A stretch of DNA of 64,000 bases from Lachnospiraceae bacterium. GTDB taxonomy: Bacteria; Bacillota; Clostridia; Lachnospirales; Lachnospiraceae. The notes below the pieces were generated by a model that ran no database searches, was not told the DNA's origin, and saw nothing but the letters and a program-made list of their open reading frames with translations. Positions 17,586-27,371 of this stretch are shown here, in pieces (position 1 is the first letter of the stretch; the number at the start of each line of letters is the position of its first letter). Position numbers and translations under genes: made by a program. The stretch lies in the NCBI GenBank assembly GCA_021205755.1, contig JAJPWX010000046.1, positions 29,818 to 93,817 on the forward strand, given 5' to 3'.

Positions 17586-20500
17586 TTATCTTTCCGCCGC
17601 TTCTTTTTTCAGATTCTTCTGAGCGGTGGAGAGCATCAGCTTGATGCGGTTGAGCTGGTTGACCTCGCTGGCGCCCGGATCGTAGTCGATGGCTACGATG
17701 TTGGACATCGGATACTGGCGGCGCAACTCTTTGATGACGCCCTTGCCGACTACATGGTTCGGCAGACAGGCGAACGGCTGCGTGCAGACGATGTTGTTGA
17801 CACCGGAATGGATCAGCTCCAGCATCTCGCCGGTCAGGAACCAGCCCTCACCGGTCTGGTTGCCGAGGGAGACGATATCCTTTGCCATCTCGCCGAGCTC
17901 GTTGATCTTTGAGGGCGGGTCAAAATGGACACTCTTGCGTAGCTCGTCGCCTGCAGCGGCACGCAGCTTTTCAAGAAAAGCAATGCCGAGGTTCGCGAAA
18001 GTGGCCGTACTCTTTTTCGTCCCTAGGTTCTGGCTCTTGAAGTTCTGGTTGTAGAAGCAGTAGAGGAAAAAGTCCATCAGGTCCGGCACGACCGCCTGTG
18101 CGCCTTCTTTTTCGAGCAATTCCACGAGGTAATTGTTGGCGGCCGGCATGAATTTCACCAGAATTTCGCCTACTACGCCGACCTTTGGCTTTACCTCGTC
18201 GGTGATCGGAAGATTGTCAAAGTCGCGGATGATTTCGCGACACAGTTTTTTGTATTCCAGGTAGGAAGGATTGCCGGAGACAAATTCACAGCAGCGATCC
18301 TCCCATTTTTTGAACAGCGCATTTGCTGAACCCGGTTCCTTTTCGTAGGGGCGCATCCGGTACAGGCAGCGCATGAAAATATCACCGAACTCGAGCGCGA
18401 ACAAGGCACGCTTAAGCAGGGAATAGCTCAGTGTGAAGCCAGGGTTCCCTTCCAGACCGCTCAGATTCAGGGAGATCACCGGGATCTGCTGCATACCCGC
18501 TTTTTCCAGCGCGCGGCGGATGAAGCCGACGTAGTTCGAGGCACGGCAGCCGCCGCCGGTCTGTGTCATGATGACAGCTGTGTGATCCAGATCGTATTTG
18601 CCGGAGAGCAGCGCTTCCATGATCTGGCCAACCACCATCAGGGACGGATAGCAGGCGTCGTTGTTGACGTAGCGCAGTCCCATGTCAATTGCGTGGCGGT
18701 TGTCGTTCGGAAGCACTTCCAGATGGTAGCCGGAGGCGTTCATCGCGGCGGAAATCACCCGGAAATGGATCGGCGACATCTGCGGACACAGAATCGTATA
18801 ATCCTTGCGCATTTCTTTTGTGAACTGGACACGCTCGATGTTCGCCGGGACAATCTGGCGCGGCTCATCCCCCCGCTCTTTGCGCACGCGGATGGCGGAG
18901 AGCAGGGAGCGGACGCGGATGCGGGCGGCGCCCAGGTTGTTGACCTCATCGATTTTCAGGCAGGTATAGATTTTGCCGGAGCGGGAGAGGATGTCGTTTA
19001 CCTCATCGGTGGTGACGGCGTCCAGACCGCAGCCGAAGGAATTCAGCTGAATCAGGTCCAGATCTTCCCTGGTTTTTACAAAGTTCGCCGCACCGTAGAG
19101 ACGGCTGTGGTACATCCACTGGTCCAGCACCTGCAGCGGCCGCTCGACCGGGTTCAGGTTGGAGACGGAATCCTCAGTCAGCACTGCGACACCGTAGGAA
19201 TTGATCAGCTCTGGGATGCCGTGGTTGATCTCCGAGTCAATATGGTAGGGACGACCCGCGAGCACAATGCCGTGGCGTCCGGTCTCTTCGAGGTATTTCA
19301 GCGTCTCCTGTCCTTTATCGTACATTGCCTGGCGTGTTTTGGCCATTTCCTCCCAGCCGGCCTTTGCCGCGGCGGTCACCTCAGTGGCCGGGATATCCGG
19401 GAAGACTTCTTTCAGGCGTTTTGTCACCGTATCCAGATTTGTGAAAGCGATGAACGGGTTTTCGAAACGCACATGCTCCGAACGCAGGCTTTCTACGTTA
19501 TTTTTAATATTCTCCGCGTAGGAGGTGACGATCGGGCAGTTGTAATGGTTCGGCGCGTCCTCAAACTCTGTGCGTTCGTAAGGAATGCACGGATAGAAGA
19601 TGTATTTGATGCCTTTTTTGATCAGCCATTCAATATGCCCGTGTGCGAGCTTTGCTGGATAGCACTCGGACTCGCTCGGGATGGACTCGATGCCCAGCTC
19701 GTAGATCTTGCGTGTCGAGGGCGGCGAGAGGATGACCCGGTATTTCAGCTCCGTGAAAAAGCGGAACCAGAACGGGTAATTTTCATACATATTCAGCACA
19801 CGCGGGATGCCGACGATACCGCGCTCGGCTTCATCCTCCGGAAGCGGCTCGTAGGAAAAGAGCAGCTTGTTCTTATATTCAAATAAATTCGGCACATGAT
19901 CCTTGTTGCGCTCCTTGCCGATGCCGCGCTCACAGCGGTTGCCGCTGATAAACTGGCGGCCGCCGGAGAAACGGTTGATTGTCAGACGGCACTGGTTCGT
20001 ACAGCCTTTGCATTTCGCCGAGGAGGTCGTGTACTCCAGCGCATTGATGCGCTCAATGGAGAGCATCGTGGATTTAGGAAATGCAGGAGTTTGTGAGGCG
20101 GCTGCTTCTGCATCCGCCGCATCGGATTCGGACCAGGTCGGACAGGTGGTCTGTGCGTCGGCAATGCGTTTTGCTTTTTCATATTTCGCCACTTCTGCCT
20201 GATAGCGTTCACGCGCCACAAGCGCTGCGCCGAACGCACCCATGATCCCGGCGATGTCCGGGCGGATGGCTTCACAGTTTGCGATGCGCTCAAAGCTGCG
20301 CAGCACGCCGTCATTGTAGAACGTGCCGCCCTGTACGACGATATGATGCCCAAGCTGGGAGGCGTCGGATACCTTGATTACCTTATATAATGCGTTTTTA
20401 ATAACCGAGTAAGCCAGGCCGGCGGAGATGTCGGAAACTTCCGCGCCCTCTTTCTGTGCCTGCTTTACCTTGGAATTCATGAAAACGGTGCAGCGCGTTC

Positions 20501-22082
20501 CCAGATCAATGGGATGCTTTGCGAACAGTGCGGCCTTTGCAAAATCCTGCACCGAATAATTCAGAGACTTAGCGAATGTCTCGATGAAAGAGCCGCAGCC
20601 GGAGGAGCAGGCTTCGTTCAGCTGCACACTGTCCACGGTACCATTTTTAATTTTAATGCACTTCATGTCCTGACCGCCGATGTCGAGGATACAGTCAACC
20701 TCCGGGTCAAAGAAGGATGCGGCGTAATAGTGCGACACCGTCTCCACTTCACCCTCATCGAGCAGCAGGGCGGATTTAATCAGCGCTTCCCCGTAGCCGG
20801 TCGAGCAGGACCAGGCGATATGCGCGTCCGCAGGAAGCAGAGAATAGATCTCCTGCACGGCCTGGATGGTCGTGCGCAGCGGACTGCCGTTGTTATTGCT
20901 GTAAAACGAATACAAAAGTGTGCCGTCCTCGCTGACGAGGGCCGCTTTTGTCGTGGTGGAACCGGCGTCAATGCCCAGGAAGCAGTTGCCGCTGTAGGCG
21001 GAGAGATCACCGGTCTTTACCTTGTGATGGCTCTGCCGTTCAATGAAATCGTCGTAATCCTGCTGGGTGGCGAAAAGCGGCTCCATGCGGGCAACCTCAA
21101 ATTCCATGTGGATGTTGCCGGACAGCCGGTGAATCAGCGCCCCGAAAGTTGTCACTTCCCCAGTATGATCCGTATGTGTATCTACAGAAGCTTCGCTTCG
21201 GCCGCAGCTTTCACAGCTGCAGTCCTCACAGCCGTCCTCCATGACGGTAGAATGGAACTGATATTTTTCAGAAAGCTTCTCCACATTCGCGTTCAGCGCA
21301 GATCCAATCGCCGCGAACAGGTGGGAATTCTCCGGTGTGATCGCGTGTTCTTCATCCAGCTTCAATGTGCGGATAAATGCCTCGCGCAGCTCGGAGAGGA
21401 AATGCAGCGGGCCTCCCAGGAATGTGATGTGTCCCCGGATCGGCTTGCCGCAGGCCAGGCCGCTGATGGTCTGGTTGACAACCGCCTGAAAAATCGAGGC
21501 CGACAGATCTTCCTTGGTCGCTCCGTCGTTAATCAGCGGCTGAATATCGGATTTCGCAAACACGCCGCAGCGCGCCGCAATCGTATACAGGGAAGAATAG
21601 TTCTTCGCGTACTCATTCAGCCCTGCGGCGTCTGTCTGCAGCAGGGAAGCCATCTGGTCAATGAACGAGCCGGTGCCGCCTGCGCAGACACCGTTCATAC
21701 GCTGCTCCACATTGCCTCCTTCAAAATAGACAATTTTTGCGTCCTCGCCGCCAAGCTCGATTGCTACGTCTGTCTGCGGCACATAGTGCTGCAGCGCAGT
21801 CGCGACCGCGATCACCTCCTGCACGAACGGTACCTGCAGGTGATTCGCCAGCGAGAGCCCGCCGGAGCCCGTGATGACCGGAGCTACCGTCAGGTCGCCG
21901 AGCTTTTCGGAGGCTTCCTGCAAAAGCGCAGAAAGTGTCTCCTGTATGTTGGCGTAATGCCGTCTGTAATCAGAAAATAATAACTCTTTCTCCGGACTAA
22001 GTACCGCCACCTTGACTGTAGTGGAACCGATATCAATCCCGAGCGTATGTAAAAGAATGGTGGAATCGTTTGCCATAAACAT
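17586..22082 (-). CDS. 2-hydroxyacyl-CoA dehydratase activase-type giant protein (two ASKHA domains, DUF2229, HgdB-like)
   Basis: 1498 residues. Domain order: a first BadF/HgdC-type ATPase domain ([14 protein letters not shown] near 15; [16 protein letters not shown]), a second ([14 protein letters not shown] near 370; [16 protein letters not shown], whose Cys can hold the bridging 4Fe-4S cluster), a Cys cluster CKGCTNQC, then DUF2229 and a dehydratase-like C-terminal region. Members of this fused family are common in anaerobes. The HgdC part would use ATP to fire an electron into a dehydratase; here no separate dehydratase subunits lie nearby, so the substrate is unknown. AAGGAGGG lies about 15 bases before the ATG, a long spacing; ATG 22076 is an alternative. 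Confidence 0.9.
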   Translation of the reverse strand: MFMANDSTILLHTLGIDIGSTTVKVAVLSPEKELLFSDYRRHYANIQETLSALLQEASEKLGDLTVAPVITGSGGLSLANHLQVPFVQEVIAVATALQHYVPQTDVAIELGGEDAKIVYFEGGNVEQRMNGVCAGGTGSFIDQMASLLQTDAAGLNEYAKNYSSLYTIAARCGVFAKSDIQPLINDGATKEDLSASIFQAVVNQTISGLACGKPIRGHITFLGGPLHFLSELREAFIRTLKLDEEHAITPENSHLFAAIGSALNANVEKLSEKYQFHSTVMEDGCEDCSCESCGRSEASVDTHTDHTGEVTTFGALIHRLSGNIHMEFEVARMEPLFATQQDYDDFIERQSHHKVKTGDLSAYSGNCFLGIDAGSTTTKAALVSEDGTLLYSFYSNNNGSPLRTTIQAVQEIYSLLPADAHIAWSCSTGYGEALIKSALLLDEGEVETVSHYYAASFFDPEVDCILDIGGQDMKCIKIKNGTVDSVQLNEACSSGCGSFIETFAKSLNYSVQDFAKAALFAKHPIDLGTRCTVFMNSKVKQAQKEGAEVSDISAGLAYSVIKNALYKVIKVSDASQLGHHIVVQGGTFYNDGVLRSFERIANCEAIRPDIAGIMGAFGAALVARERYQAEVAKYEKAKRIADAQTTCPTWSESDAADAEAAASQTPAFPKSTMLSIERINALEYTTSSAKCKGCTNQCRLTINRFSGGRQFISGNRCERGIGKERNKDHVPNLFEYKNKLLFSYEPLPEDEAERGIVGIPRVLNMYENYPFWFRFFTELKYRVILSPPSTRKIYELGIESIPSESECYPAKLAHGHIEWLIKKGIKYIFYPCIPYERTEFEDAPNHYNCPIVTSYAENIKNNVESLRSEHVRFENPFIAFTNLDTVTKRLKEVFPDIPATEVTAAAKAGWEEMAKTRQAMYDKGQETLKYLEETGRHGIVLAGRPYHIDSEINHGIPELINSYGVAVLTEDSVSNLNPVERPLQVLDQWMYHSRLYGAANFVKTREDLDLIQLNSFGCGLDAVTTDEVNDILSRSGKIYTCLKIDEVNNLGAARIRVRSLLSAIRVRKERGDEPRQIVPANIERVQFTKEMRKDYTILCPQMSPIHFRVISAAMNASGYHLEVLPNDNRHAIDMGLRYVNNDACYPSLMVVGQIMEALLSGKYDLDHTAVIMTQTGGGCRASNYVGFIRRALEKAGMQQIPVISLNLSGLEGNPGFTLSYSLLKRALFALEFGDIFMRCLYRMRPYEKEPGSANALFKKWEDRCCEFVSGNPSYLEYKKLCREIIRDFDNLPITDEVKPKVGVVGEILVKFMPAANNYLVELLEKEGAQAVVPDLMDFFLYCFYNQNFKSQNLGTKKSTATFANLGIAFLEKLRAAAGDELRKSVHFDPPSKINELGEMAKDIVSLGNQTGEGWFLTGEMLELIHSGVNNIVCTQPFACLPNHVVGKGVIKELRRQYPMSNIVAIDYDPGASEVNQLNRIKLMLSTAQKNLKKEAAER

Positions 22083-22143
22083 TGCGGATATGCCGCACCC
22101 TCCTTTGTATCTTTTGCGCTGAAGTTTTATTCAAGCATTCCGT

Positions 22144-22172
22144 ATTATAGTACAAACCTTTGAAAATAGCAA
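22144..22172 (-). promoter_or_regulatory. Promoter of the activase gene
   Basis: Minus strand: TTGCTA (22167-22172), 17-base spacer, TATAAT (22144-22149). Confidence 0.6.
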
Positions 22173-22195
22173 ATACTACATTTCACCATTCCGAA

Positions 22196-22223
22196 AAAGT
22201 CAATCATAAAATTGATTGACTTT
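22196..22223. promoter_or_regulatory. Perfect 11-bp palindrome overlapping the tgt promoter; operator candidate
   Basis: AAAGTCAATCA-TAAAAT-TGATTGACTTT. The right arm contains the -35 hexamer TTGACT of tgt. It lies between two divergent genes. Confidence 0.45.
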
Positions 22224-22244
22224 GCGAATCAGGAATATTATGAT
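22216..22244 (+). promoter_or_regulatory. Promoter of tgt
   Basis: TTGACT (22216-22221), 17-base spacer, TATGAT (22239-22244). Confidence 0.65.
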
Positions 22245-22293
22245 ACAAAGGATTTTGAAAACACGGGCGATGTTCCGTTCTGGGAGATATGGA

Positions 22294-23430
22294 ATGTATA
22301 AAATTATAAAAAGAGATCACCTTGCGAAGAGGGCAGTTTTTGAGACCGTGCACGGGACGGTGCAGACACCCGTATTTATGAATGTGGGGACAGTTGCGGC
22401 CATCAAGGGCGCGGTGGCGACGACCGATCTGTATGAGATCGGCACACAGATTGAATTATCCAATACGTATCATCTGCATGTGCGTCCGGGAGATGAGGTT
22501 ATAAAAAAGCTGGGCGGCCTGCACCGTTTCATGAACTGGGAGCGGCCGATTCTCACGGACTCAGGCGGATTTCAGGTGTTTTCCCTTGCCAGTCTCCGCA
22601 AAATAAAAGAGGAGGGCGTTACCTTCCAGTCGCACATCGACGGGCATAAGATTTTTATGGGACCGGAGCAGAGCATGCAGATTCAGTCTAATCTCGGTTC
22701 GACGATCGCGATGGCGTTTGATGAGTGTCCGTCAAGTGTAGCAGACCGTAGCTATGTGCAGGCTTCTGTTGACCGCACAGCGCGCTGGCTGGTACGCTGT
22801 AAGGATGAGATGCAGCGGCTGAACGCTTTGCCGGATACCATTAATCCGCACCAGCTGCTGTTTGGTATCAATCAGGGTGCGATCTATGAGGATATTCGCA
22901 TTGAGCACGCGAAGCGCATCTCGGAGCTGGAGCTGGACGGTTATGCGATCGGAGGTCTGGCGGTCGGAGAATCGCACGAGCAGATGTACCATATACTGGA
23001 TGAGGTCGTACCTTATCTGCCGCAGGACAAGCCGACGTATCTGATGGGGGTAGGGACGCCTGTGAATATCCTGGAAGGCGTCGCGCGCGGCGTAGATTTT
23101 TTTGACTGTGTCTATCCGAGCCGGAACGGACGTCATGGTCATGTTTATACCAAAAACGGCAAATTAAACCTGTTTAACGCGAAATATGAACTGGATTCAC
23201 GCCCCATCGAGGAGGGTTGCGGCTGCCCTGCCTGCCGCCACTACAGCCGTGCTTATATCCGCCATCTGCTGAAAGCGAAAGAAATGCTTGGAATGCGGCT
23301 TTGCGTATTGCATAATCTTTACCATTATAATCACTTGATGGAGGAGATTCGCGAAGCGATTGAGCAGGAGCGTTATGAGGTCTTCAAAAAGGAAAAAATC
23401 GATCGTTACTCACAGGGAGCAGACGCCTGA
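22294..23430 (+). CDS. tgt: Queuine/preQ1 tRNA-guanine transglycosylase
   Basis: Exchanges guanine 34 of GUN-anticodon tRNAs for preQ1, the first tRNA-bound step of queuosine synthesis. Start at 22294 set by GGGAG seven bases upstream. The 378 residues show TPVFMNVGTVAAIKG, LTDSGGFQVFSL, the catalytic Asp in FFDCVYPSRNGRHGH and the zinc site CGCPACRHY...VLHNLYHY. Length fits bacterial Tgt. A small Cys-rich gene and yajC follow; the tgt-yajC linkage is widespread. Confidence 0.96.
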   Translation: MYKIIKRDHLAKRAVFETVHGTVQTPVFMNVGTVAAIKGAVATTDLYEIGTQIELSNTYHLHVRPGDEVIKKLGGLHRFMNWERPILTDSGGFQVFSLASLRKIKEEGVTFQSHIDGHKIFMGPEQSMQIQSNLGSTIAMAFDECPSSVADRSYVQASVDRTARWLVRCKDEMQRLNALPDTINPHQLLFGINQGAIYEDIRIEHAKRISELELDGYAIGGLAVGESHEQMYHILDEVVPYLPQDKPTYLMGVGTPVNILEGVARGVDFFDCVYPSRNGRHGHVYTKNGKLNLFNAKYELDSRPIEEGCGCPACRHYSRAYIRHLLKAKEMLGMRLCVLHNLYHYNHLMEEIREAIEQERYEVFKKEKIDRYSQGADA

Positions 23431-23589
23431 GAACCATACATTTCCATATATGCATGCCAAACAAATGTTCCTCACCCATTTTCAATCCGAAATGGGTGAT
23501 GTCAGGCAAGAAAAAGCATGATATAATCACGGCAGGTAAAAAAAACGATGTGACGGCTATGCCTGACAGGAAAGAAGAAGGAGGTGCAG

Positions 23590-23895
23590 ATGGAAAAGAA
23601 ATTACGACACTATGAATTCGAAGGCGCGGTATTTGATATACCGATGTACTACGATCAGCTGGCAGACATGTATATTGAAGAATACCGGAATTTTTATGAA
23701 AATCCTGCCTGGACGAAAGACGGACATCCGATCATGGGTTCCGTGGAGGAGGCCTGCCTCTGCGGGGAATGGGACAAACCGGAGCGATGCAATACCTGTG
23801 GTTCCTGCCGTTTCTTTCAATTACTCGCTCCGCATACCCTGATCGGGGTGTGCAGGCAAAAAAACGGCTTTGGGCGAATAAAAAATAGTGGCTGA
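23590..23895 (+). CDS. Small Cys-rich conserved hypothetical protein (101 aa)
   Basis: GGAGG six bases before the ATG at 23590 sets the start. Residues 1-50 are acidic and aromatic (DIPMYYDQLADMYIEEYRNF). The C-terminal half has CLCGEWDKPERCNTCGSC and a later Cys (GVCRQ), suggesting a zinc- or iron-sulfur-binding site. No membrane segment is seen. Function not recognised. It lies between tgt and yajC on the same strand. Confidence 0.65.
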   Translation: MEKKLRHYEFEGAVFDIPMYYDQLADMYIEEYRNFYENPAWTKDGHPIMGSVEEACLCGEWDKPERCNTCGSCRFFQLLAPHTLIGVCRQKNGFGRIKNSG

Positions 23896-24035
23896 AGCAA
23901 AAAAAGACTTGATTCGTGGAGATGGATTGTGTATTATGGTATGCAGTCAGCCGAAACATCTCGCCTGAAATGCGCCAGGGGCGAGTTTCGGAAAGATGTT
24001 GCGGCGAAATACGAGAGAATCAGGAGGCTCATGAG

Positions 24036-24350
24036 ATGTTGAACTTATTAACAGATTCCACCACATCGACTGGCAGCAGTATGATCGTGCTGATTATTTA
24101 CATTGTGGTGATTGGTGTTGCGATGTATTTTTTTGCGGTTCGTCCGCAGAAAAAGGAGCAGAAGCGGATGCAGGCGTTGATTAATTCCGTGGAAGTCGGG
24201 GACACCGTTGTCACGACGAGCGGCTTTTACGGAGTGGTGATTGACCTGACAGATGAGGATTGCATTGTAGAGTTCGGGAGCAATAAAAACTGCCGGATTC
24301 CGATGAAGAAGTCGGCGATTGCGGATGTGGAGAAAGCCGGACAGGCATAA
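24036..24350 (+). CDS. yajC: Preprotein translocase subunit YajC
   Basis: Accessory subunit of SecDF-YajC. Start at 24036 (AGGAGG upstream) gives 104 residues: one membrane helix (MIVLIIYIVVIGVAMYFFAV), then the hallmark RPQKKEQKRMQALINSVEVGDTV split over RPQKKEQKRM and GDTVVTTSGFYG. Length and layout match YajC. A terminator follows at 24387, so it ends the tgt cluster. Confidence 0.94.
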   Translation: MLNLLTDSTTSTGSSMIVLIIYIVVIGVAMYFFAVRPQKKEQKRMQALINSVEVGDTVVTTSGFYGVVIDLTDEDCIVEFGSNKNCRIPMKKSAIADVEKAGQA

Positions 24351-24386
24351 GGATTGTGTATGGAGTACCGGGAAGGTACGGATAAG

Positions 24387-24422
24387 CGCTATGCGTCAGA
24401 CTGGCTGCATGGCGTTTTTATC
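24387..24422 (+). terminator. Terminator after yajC
   Basis: CGCTATGC (24387-24394) pairs with GCATGGCG (24407-24414), followed by TTTTTAT. Confidence 0.75.
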
Positions 24423-24429
24423 ATATGGA

Positions 24430-24503
24430 GTAACAGTTCAGAACAGCATCGACCGGAGCGAAACGGAGATGTGCAGGTTTACCTGCTAAAGGCTGTATTT
24501 TCT
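24430..24503 (+). repeat. Palindromic repeat family 1, half copy C
   Basis: Begins GTAACAGTTCAGAACAGCATC, continues with CCGGAGCGAAACGGAGATG, GCAGGTTTACCTGC and AAAGGCTGTATTTTCT, as in copies A and B, then stops; the other end is missing. It lies between the yajC terminator and leuB. Confidence 0.8.
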
Positions 24504-24531
24504 TCATGAAAAATTGTAGAGGAGAACGGAT

Positions 24532-25614
24532 ATGAACTATAAGATAGCGGTCATTCCGGGCGATGGGATTGGCCCGGAGATTGTGAAGCAGGCACAGCGC
24601 GTACTGGATGCGGCTGCTGCGAAATTTGGCTTTGAACTGGAATACACCAGTCTTTTGATGGGCGGCGCATCGATTGATGCGAATGGTGTTCCTCTGACAG
24701 AGGAAACCATCTCCATTGCAAAAGCGAGCGATGCGGTACTGATGGGCTCCATCGGCGGCGACGCGAAGACGTCTCCGTGGTATCAGCTTCCGCCGAATCT
24801 GCGCCCGGAAGCAGGGCTTCTGGGGATTCGCAAGGCTCTGAATCTGTTTGCGAACCTTCGGCCTGCGTATCTTTATGAGGAGTTAAAGGCAGCCTGCCCG
24901 CTCTCGGATGAAACCATCGGTGATGGTTTTGATATGGTGATTGTGCGTGAACTGACTGGCGGCCTGTATTTTGGCGAGCGGCACACGGAAACAGTGGATG
25001 GGGTACGGACAGCGACCGATACACTGGTGTATAATGAAAATGAGATTCGCCGGATTGCGAGGAAAGCCTTTGAGATCGCACAAAAGCGCCGCAAAAAGGT
25101 GTGCAGTGTGGATAAGGCGAATGTGCTGGATTCCTCACGTCTCTGGAGAGCTGTAGTCGAGGAAGTCGCGAAGGATTATCCGGATGTTGAATTGTCTCAT
25201 ATGCTGGTGGACAATTGTGCGATGCAGATTGTAAAGGATCCGGCGCAGTTTGATGTGATTCTGACAGAGAATATGTTTGGAGATATTCTTTCGGATGAGG
25301 CGAGCATGGTGACCGGTTCGATCGGGATGCTTTCCTCCGCCTCTTTGAATGAGACAAAGTTCGGTCTTTATGAGCCGAGTCATGGCTCCGCTCCGGATAT
25401 CGCGGGGCAGGGCATCGCGAACCCGATCGCTACCATTTTATCTGCGGCGATGCTCCTTCGATATTCGCTGGATCAGGACGAGGCGGCGGACGCGATTGAG
25501 AATGCGGTGAAGCAGGTGCTGAGTGAGGGTTACCGTACTGTGGATATTATGAGCGAGGGCTGCGAAAAAGTCGGCACGGAAAAGATGGGTGAGCTGATCG
25601 CCGAGCGCGTGTAA
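24532..25614 (+). CDS. leuB: 3-isopropylmalate dehydrogenase
   Basis: NAD-dependent oxidative decarboxylation of 3-isopropylmalate in leucine synthesis. The 360 residues start [18 protein letters not shown] and carry [15 protein letters not shown], the catalytic [43 protein letters not shown] and the NAD-specific [25 protein letters not shown] precedes the ATG. First gene of leuB-ilvD-ilvB. leuA and leuCD are not in the window. No clear promoter was found between the yajC terminator and this gene apart from the repeat itself. Confidence 0.96.
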   Translation: MNYKIAVIPGDGIGPEIVKQAQRVLDAAAAKFGFELEYTSLLMGGASIDANGVPLTEETISIAKASDAVLMGSIGGDAKTSPWYQLPPNLRPEAGLLGIRKALNLFANLRPAYLYEELKAACPLSDETIGDGFDMVIVRELTGGLYFGERHTETVDGVRTATDTLVYNENEIRRIARKAFEIAQKRRKKVCSVDKANVLDSSRLWRAVVEEVAKDYPDVELSHMLVDNCAMQIVKDPAQFDVILTENMFGDILSDEASMVTGSIGMLSSASLNETKFGLYEPSHGSAPDIAGQGIANPIATILSAAMLLRYSLDQDEAADAIENAVKQVLSEGYRTVDIMSEGCEKVGTEKMGELIAERV

Positions 25615-25648
25615 GATTGAGAATGAGTAAAGAGAGGAGATTTGTGAA

Positions 25649-27322
25649 ATGAGAAGTGACGCAGTAAAAAAGGGCGTGCAGCAGGCGCCGCACCGTTCTC
25701 TGTTCCATGCATTGGGATTGTCAGAGGAAGAGATGAAGCGGCCGCTGGTCGGCATTGTAAGTTCCTATAATGAAGTGGTTCCGGGACATATGAACCTGGA
25801 TAAGATTACAGAAGCAGTGAAGCTCGGCGTATCGCTGGCCGGCGGTGTACCGCGGGAGTTCCCGGCGATTGCCGTCTGCGATGGTATTGCGATGGGACAC
25901 ATTGGTATGAAGTATTCGCTTGTGACGCGCGACCTGATCGCGGATTCGACCGAGTGCATGGCGATGGCGCATCAGTTTGACGCGCTGGTGATGATCCCGA
26001 ACTGTGACAAGAACGTGCCTGGGCTTCTGATGGCGGCTGCGCGGCTAAATATTCCGACAATTTTTGTCAGCGGCGGTCCGATGATGGCAGGCCACCACAG
26101 AGGACGCAAGCGCAGCCTTTCCAGTATGTTTGAGGCGGTCGGCGAGCACGCGGCCGGGAAGATGACGGATGAAGAACTGACCGAATTTGAGCATAACGCA
26201 TGTCCGACCTGCGGTTCCTGCTCCGGCATGTATACCGCGAATAGTATGAACTGTCTGACCGAGGTGCTCGGCATGGGCCTGAAGGGGAATGGTACGATTC
26301 CGGCGGTATATTCTGACCGCATTATTTTGGCGAAGATGGCCGGTATGCAGGTGATGGAGCTTCTGAAAAACGACATCCGCCCGCGTGACATTATGACGGA
26401 AAAGGCGTTTATGAATGCGCTGACAGTGGATATGGCGCTCGGTTGCTCGACAAACAGTATGCTGCATCTTCCGGCGATTGCGCATGAGGCAGGCGTAGAG
26501 CTGAATGTAGACATAGCCAACGAAATCAGTGCGCGTACACCGAATATCTGTCATCTGGCGCCGGCGGGTCCGACCTATATGGAAGACCTGAATGAGGCAG
26601 GCGGCGTATACGCGGTGATGAATGAACTGACGAAGAAGAACCTGCTGAACCTGGACTGCATGACAGTGACCGGAAAGACAGTAGGAGAGAATATTAAGGA
26701 CTGTGCAAACCTGAATCCGGAAGTCATCCGGCCGGTGGAGAATCCATACAGTACGACTGGCGGACTTGCTGTCCTGAAAGGCAATCTGGCGCCGGAGGGC
26801 AGCGTAGTAAAGCGTTCTGCGGTTGCGCCGGAGATGATGGTGCATGAGGGACCGGCTCGTGTCTTTGACTGTGAGGAGGATGCGATTGAAACCATCCTTG
26901 GCGGAGGAATCCATCCGGGGGATGTAGTTGTCATTCGCTATGAAGGACCAAAAGGCGGACCGGGTATGCGCGAAATGCTGAACCCCACTTCCGCGATTGC
27001 TGGTATGGGGCTTGGCTCTACCGTGGCTCTGATCACGGACGGGCGTTTCAGCGGCGCCTCCAGAGGCGCTTCGATCGGACATGTCTGCCCAGAGGCAGCG
27101 GTCGGCGGACCGATTGCGCTGGTCGAAGAGGGCGATATTATTAAGGTGAATATTCCGGAATGCACGCTGACGCTGGACGTAGATGAGGAAGAACTTGCGA
27201 AGCGGCGGGCGGCATGGCAGCCAAGAGAGCCGAAGGTAAAGACTGGCTATCTGGAGCGCTACGCAGCGCTGGTGACAAGCGCGAGCCGCGGTGCGGTGCT
27301 GGAAGTACCGGGAAAGAATTAA
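25649..27322 (+). CDS. ilvD: Dihydroxy-acid dehydratase
   Basis: Fe-S enzyme that dehydrates 2,3-dihydroxy acids to the 2-oxo precursors of Val, Ile and Leu. The 557 residues contain the cluster and Mg ligands in NCDKNVPG and [19 protein letters not shown], plus [15 protein letters not shown] near the C-terminus. GAGGAG precedes the ATG. It lies 34 bp after leuB and 49 bp before ilvB, so the three are probably one operon. Confidence 0.97.
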   Translation: MRSDAVKKGVQQAPHRSLFHALGLSEEEMKRPLVGIVSSYNEVVPGHMNLDKITEAVKLGVSLAGGVPREFPAIAVCDGIAMGHIGMKYSLVTRDLIADSTECMAMAHQFDALVMIPNCDKNVPGLLMAAARLNIPTIFVSGGPMMAGHHRGRKRSLSSMFEAVGEHAAGKMTDEELTEFEHNACPTCGSCSGMYTANSMNCLTEVLGMGLKGNGTIPAVYSDRIILAKMAGMQVMELLKNDIRPRDIMTEKAFMNALTVDMALGCSTNSMLHLPAIAHEAGVELNVDIANEISARTPNICHLAPAGPTYMEDLNEAGGVYAVMNELTKKNLLNLDCMTVTGKTVGENIKDCANLNPEVIRPVENPYSTTGGLAVLKGNLAPEGSVVKRSAVAPEMMVHEGPARVFDCEEDAIETILGGGIHPGDVVVIRYEGPKGGPGMREMLNPTSAIAGMGLGSTVALITDGRFSGASRGASIGHVCPEAAVGGPIALVEEGDIIKVNIPECTLTLDVDEEELAKRRAAWQPREPKVKTGYLERYAALVTSASRGAVLEVPGKN

Positions 27323-27371
27323 TCATATAGTCGGAAAGATTAAACAGAAGGATTCGAAAGGAAATACACGG

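Noticed and set aside
18582..21980. Long open frames on the plus strand opposite the activase
   Set aside because: They mirror the codon pattern of the minus-strand gene, lack ribosome binding sites and show no domain. Similar antisense frames over ilvD (26045-27082) and serC (29143-30255) were dropped for the same reason.
23475..23500. Hairpin CACCCATTTT...AAATGGGTG after tgt as a terminator
   Set aside because: Imperfect palindrome without a T tract.
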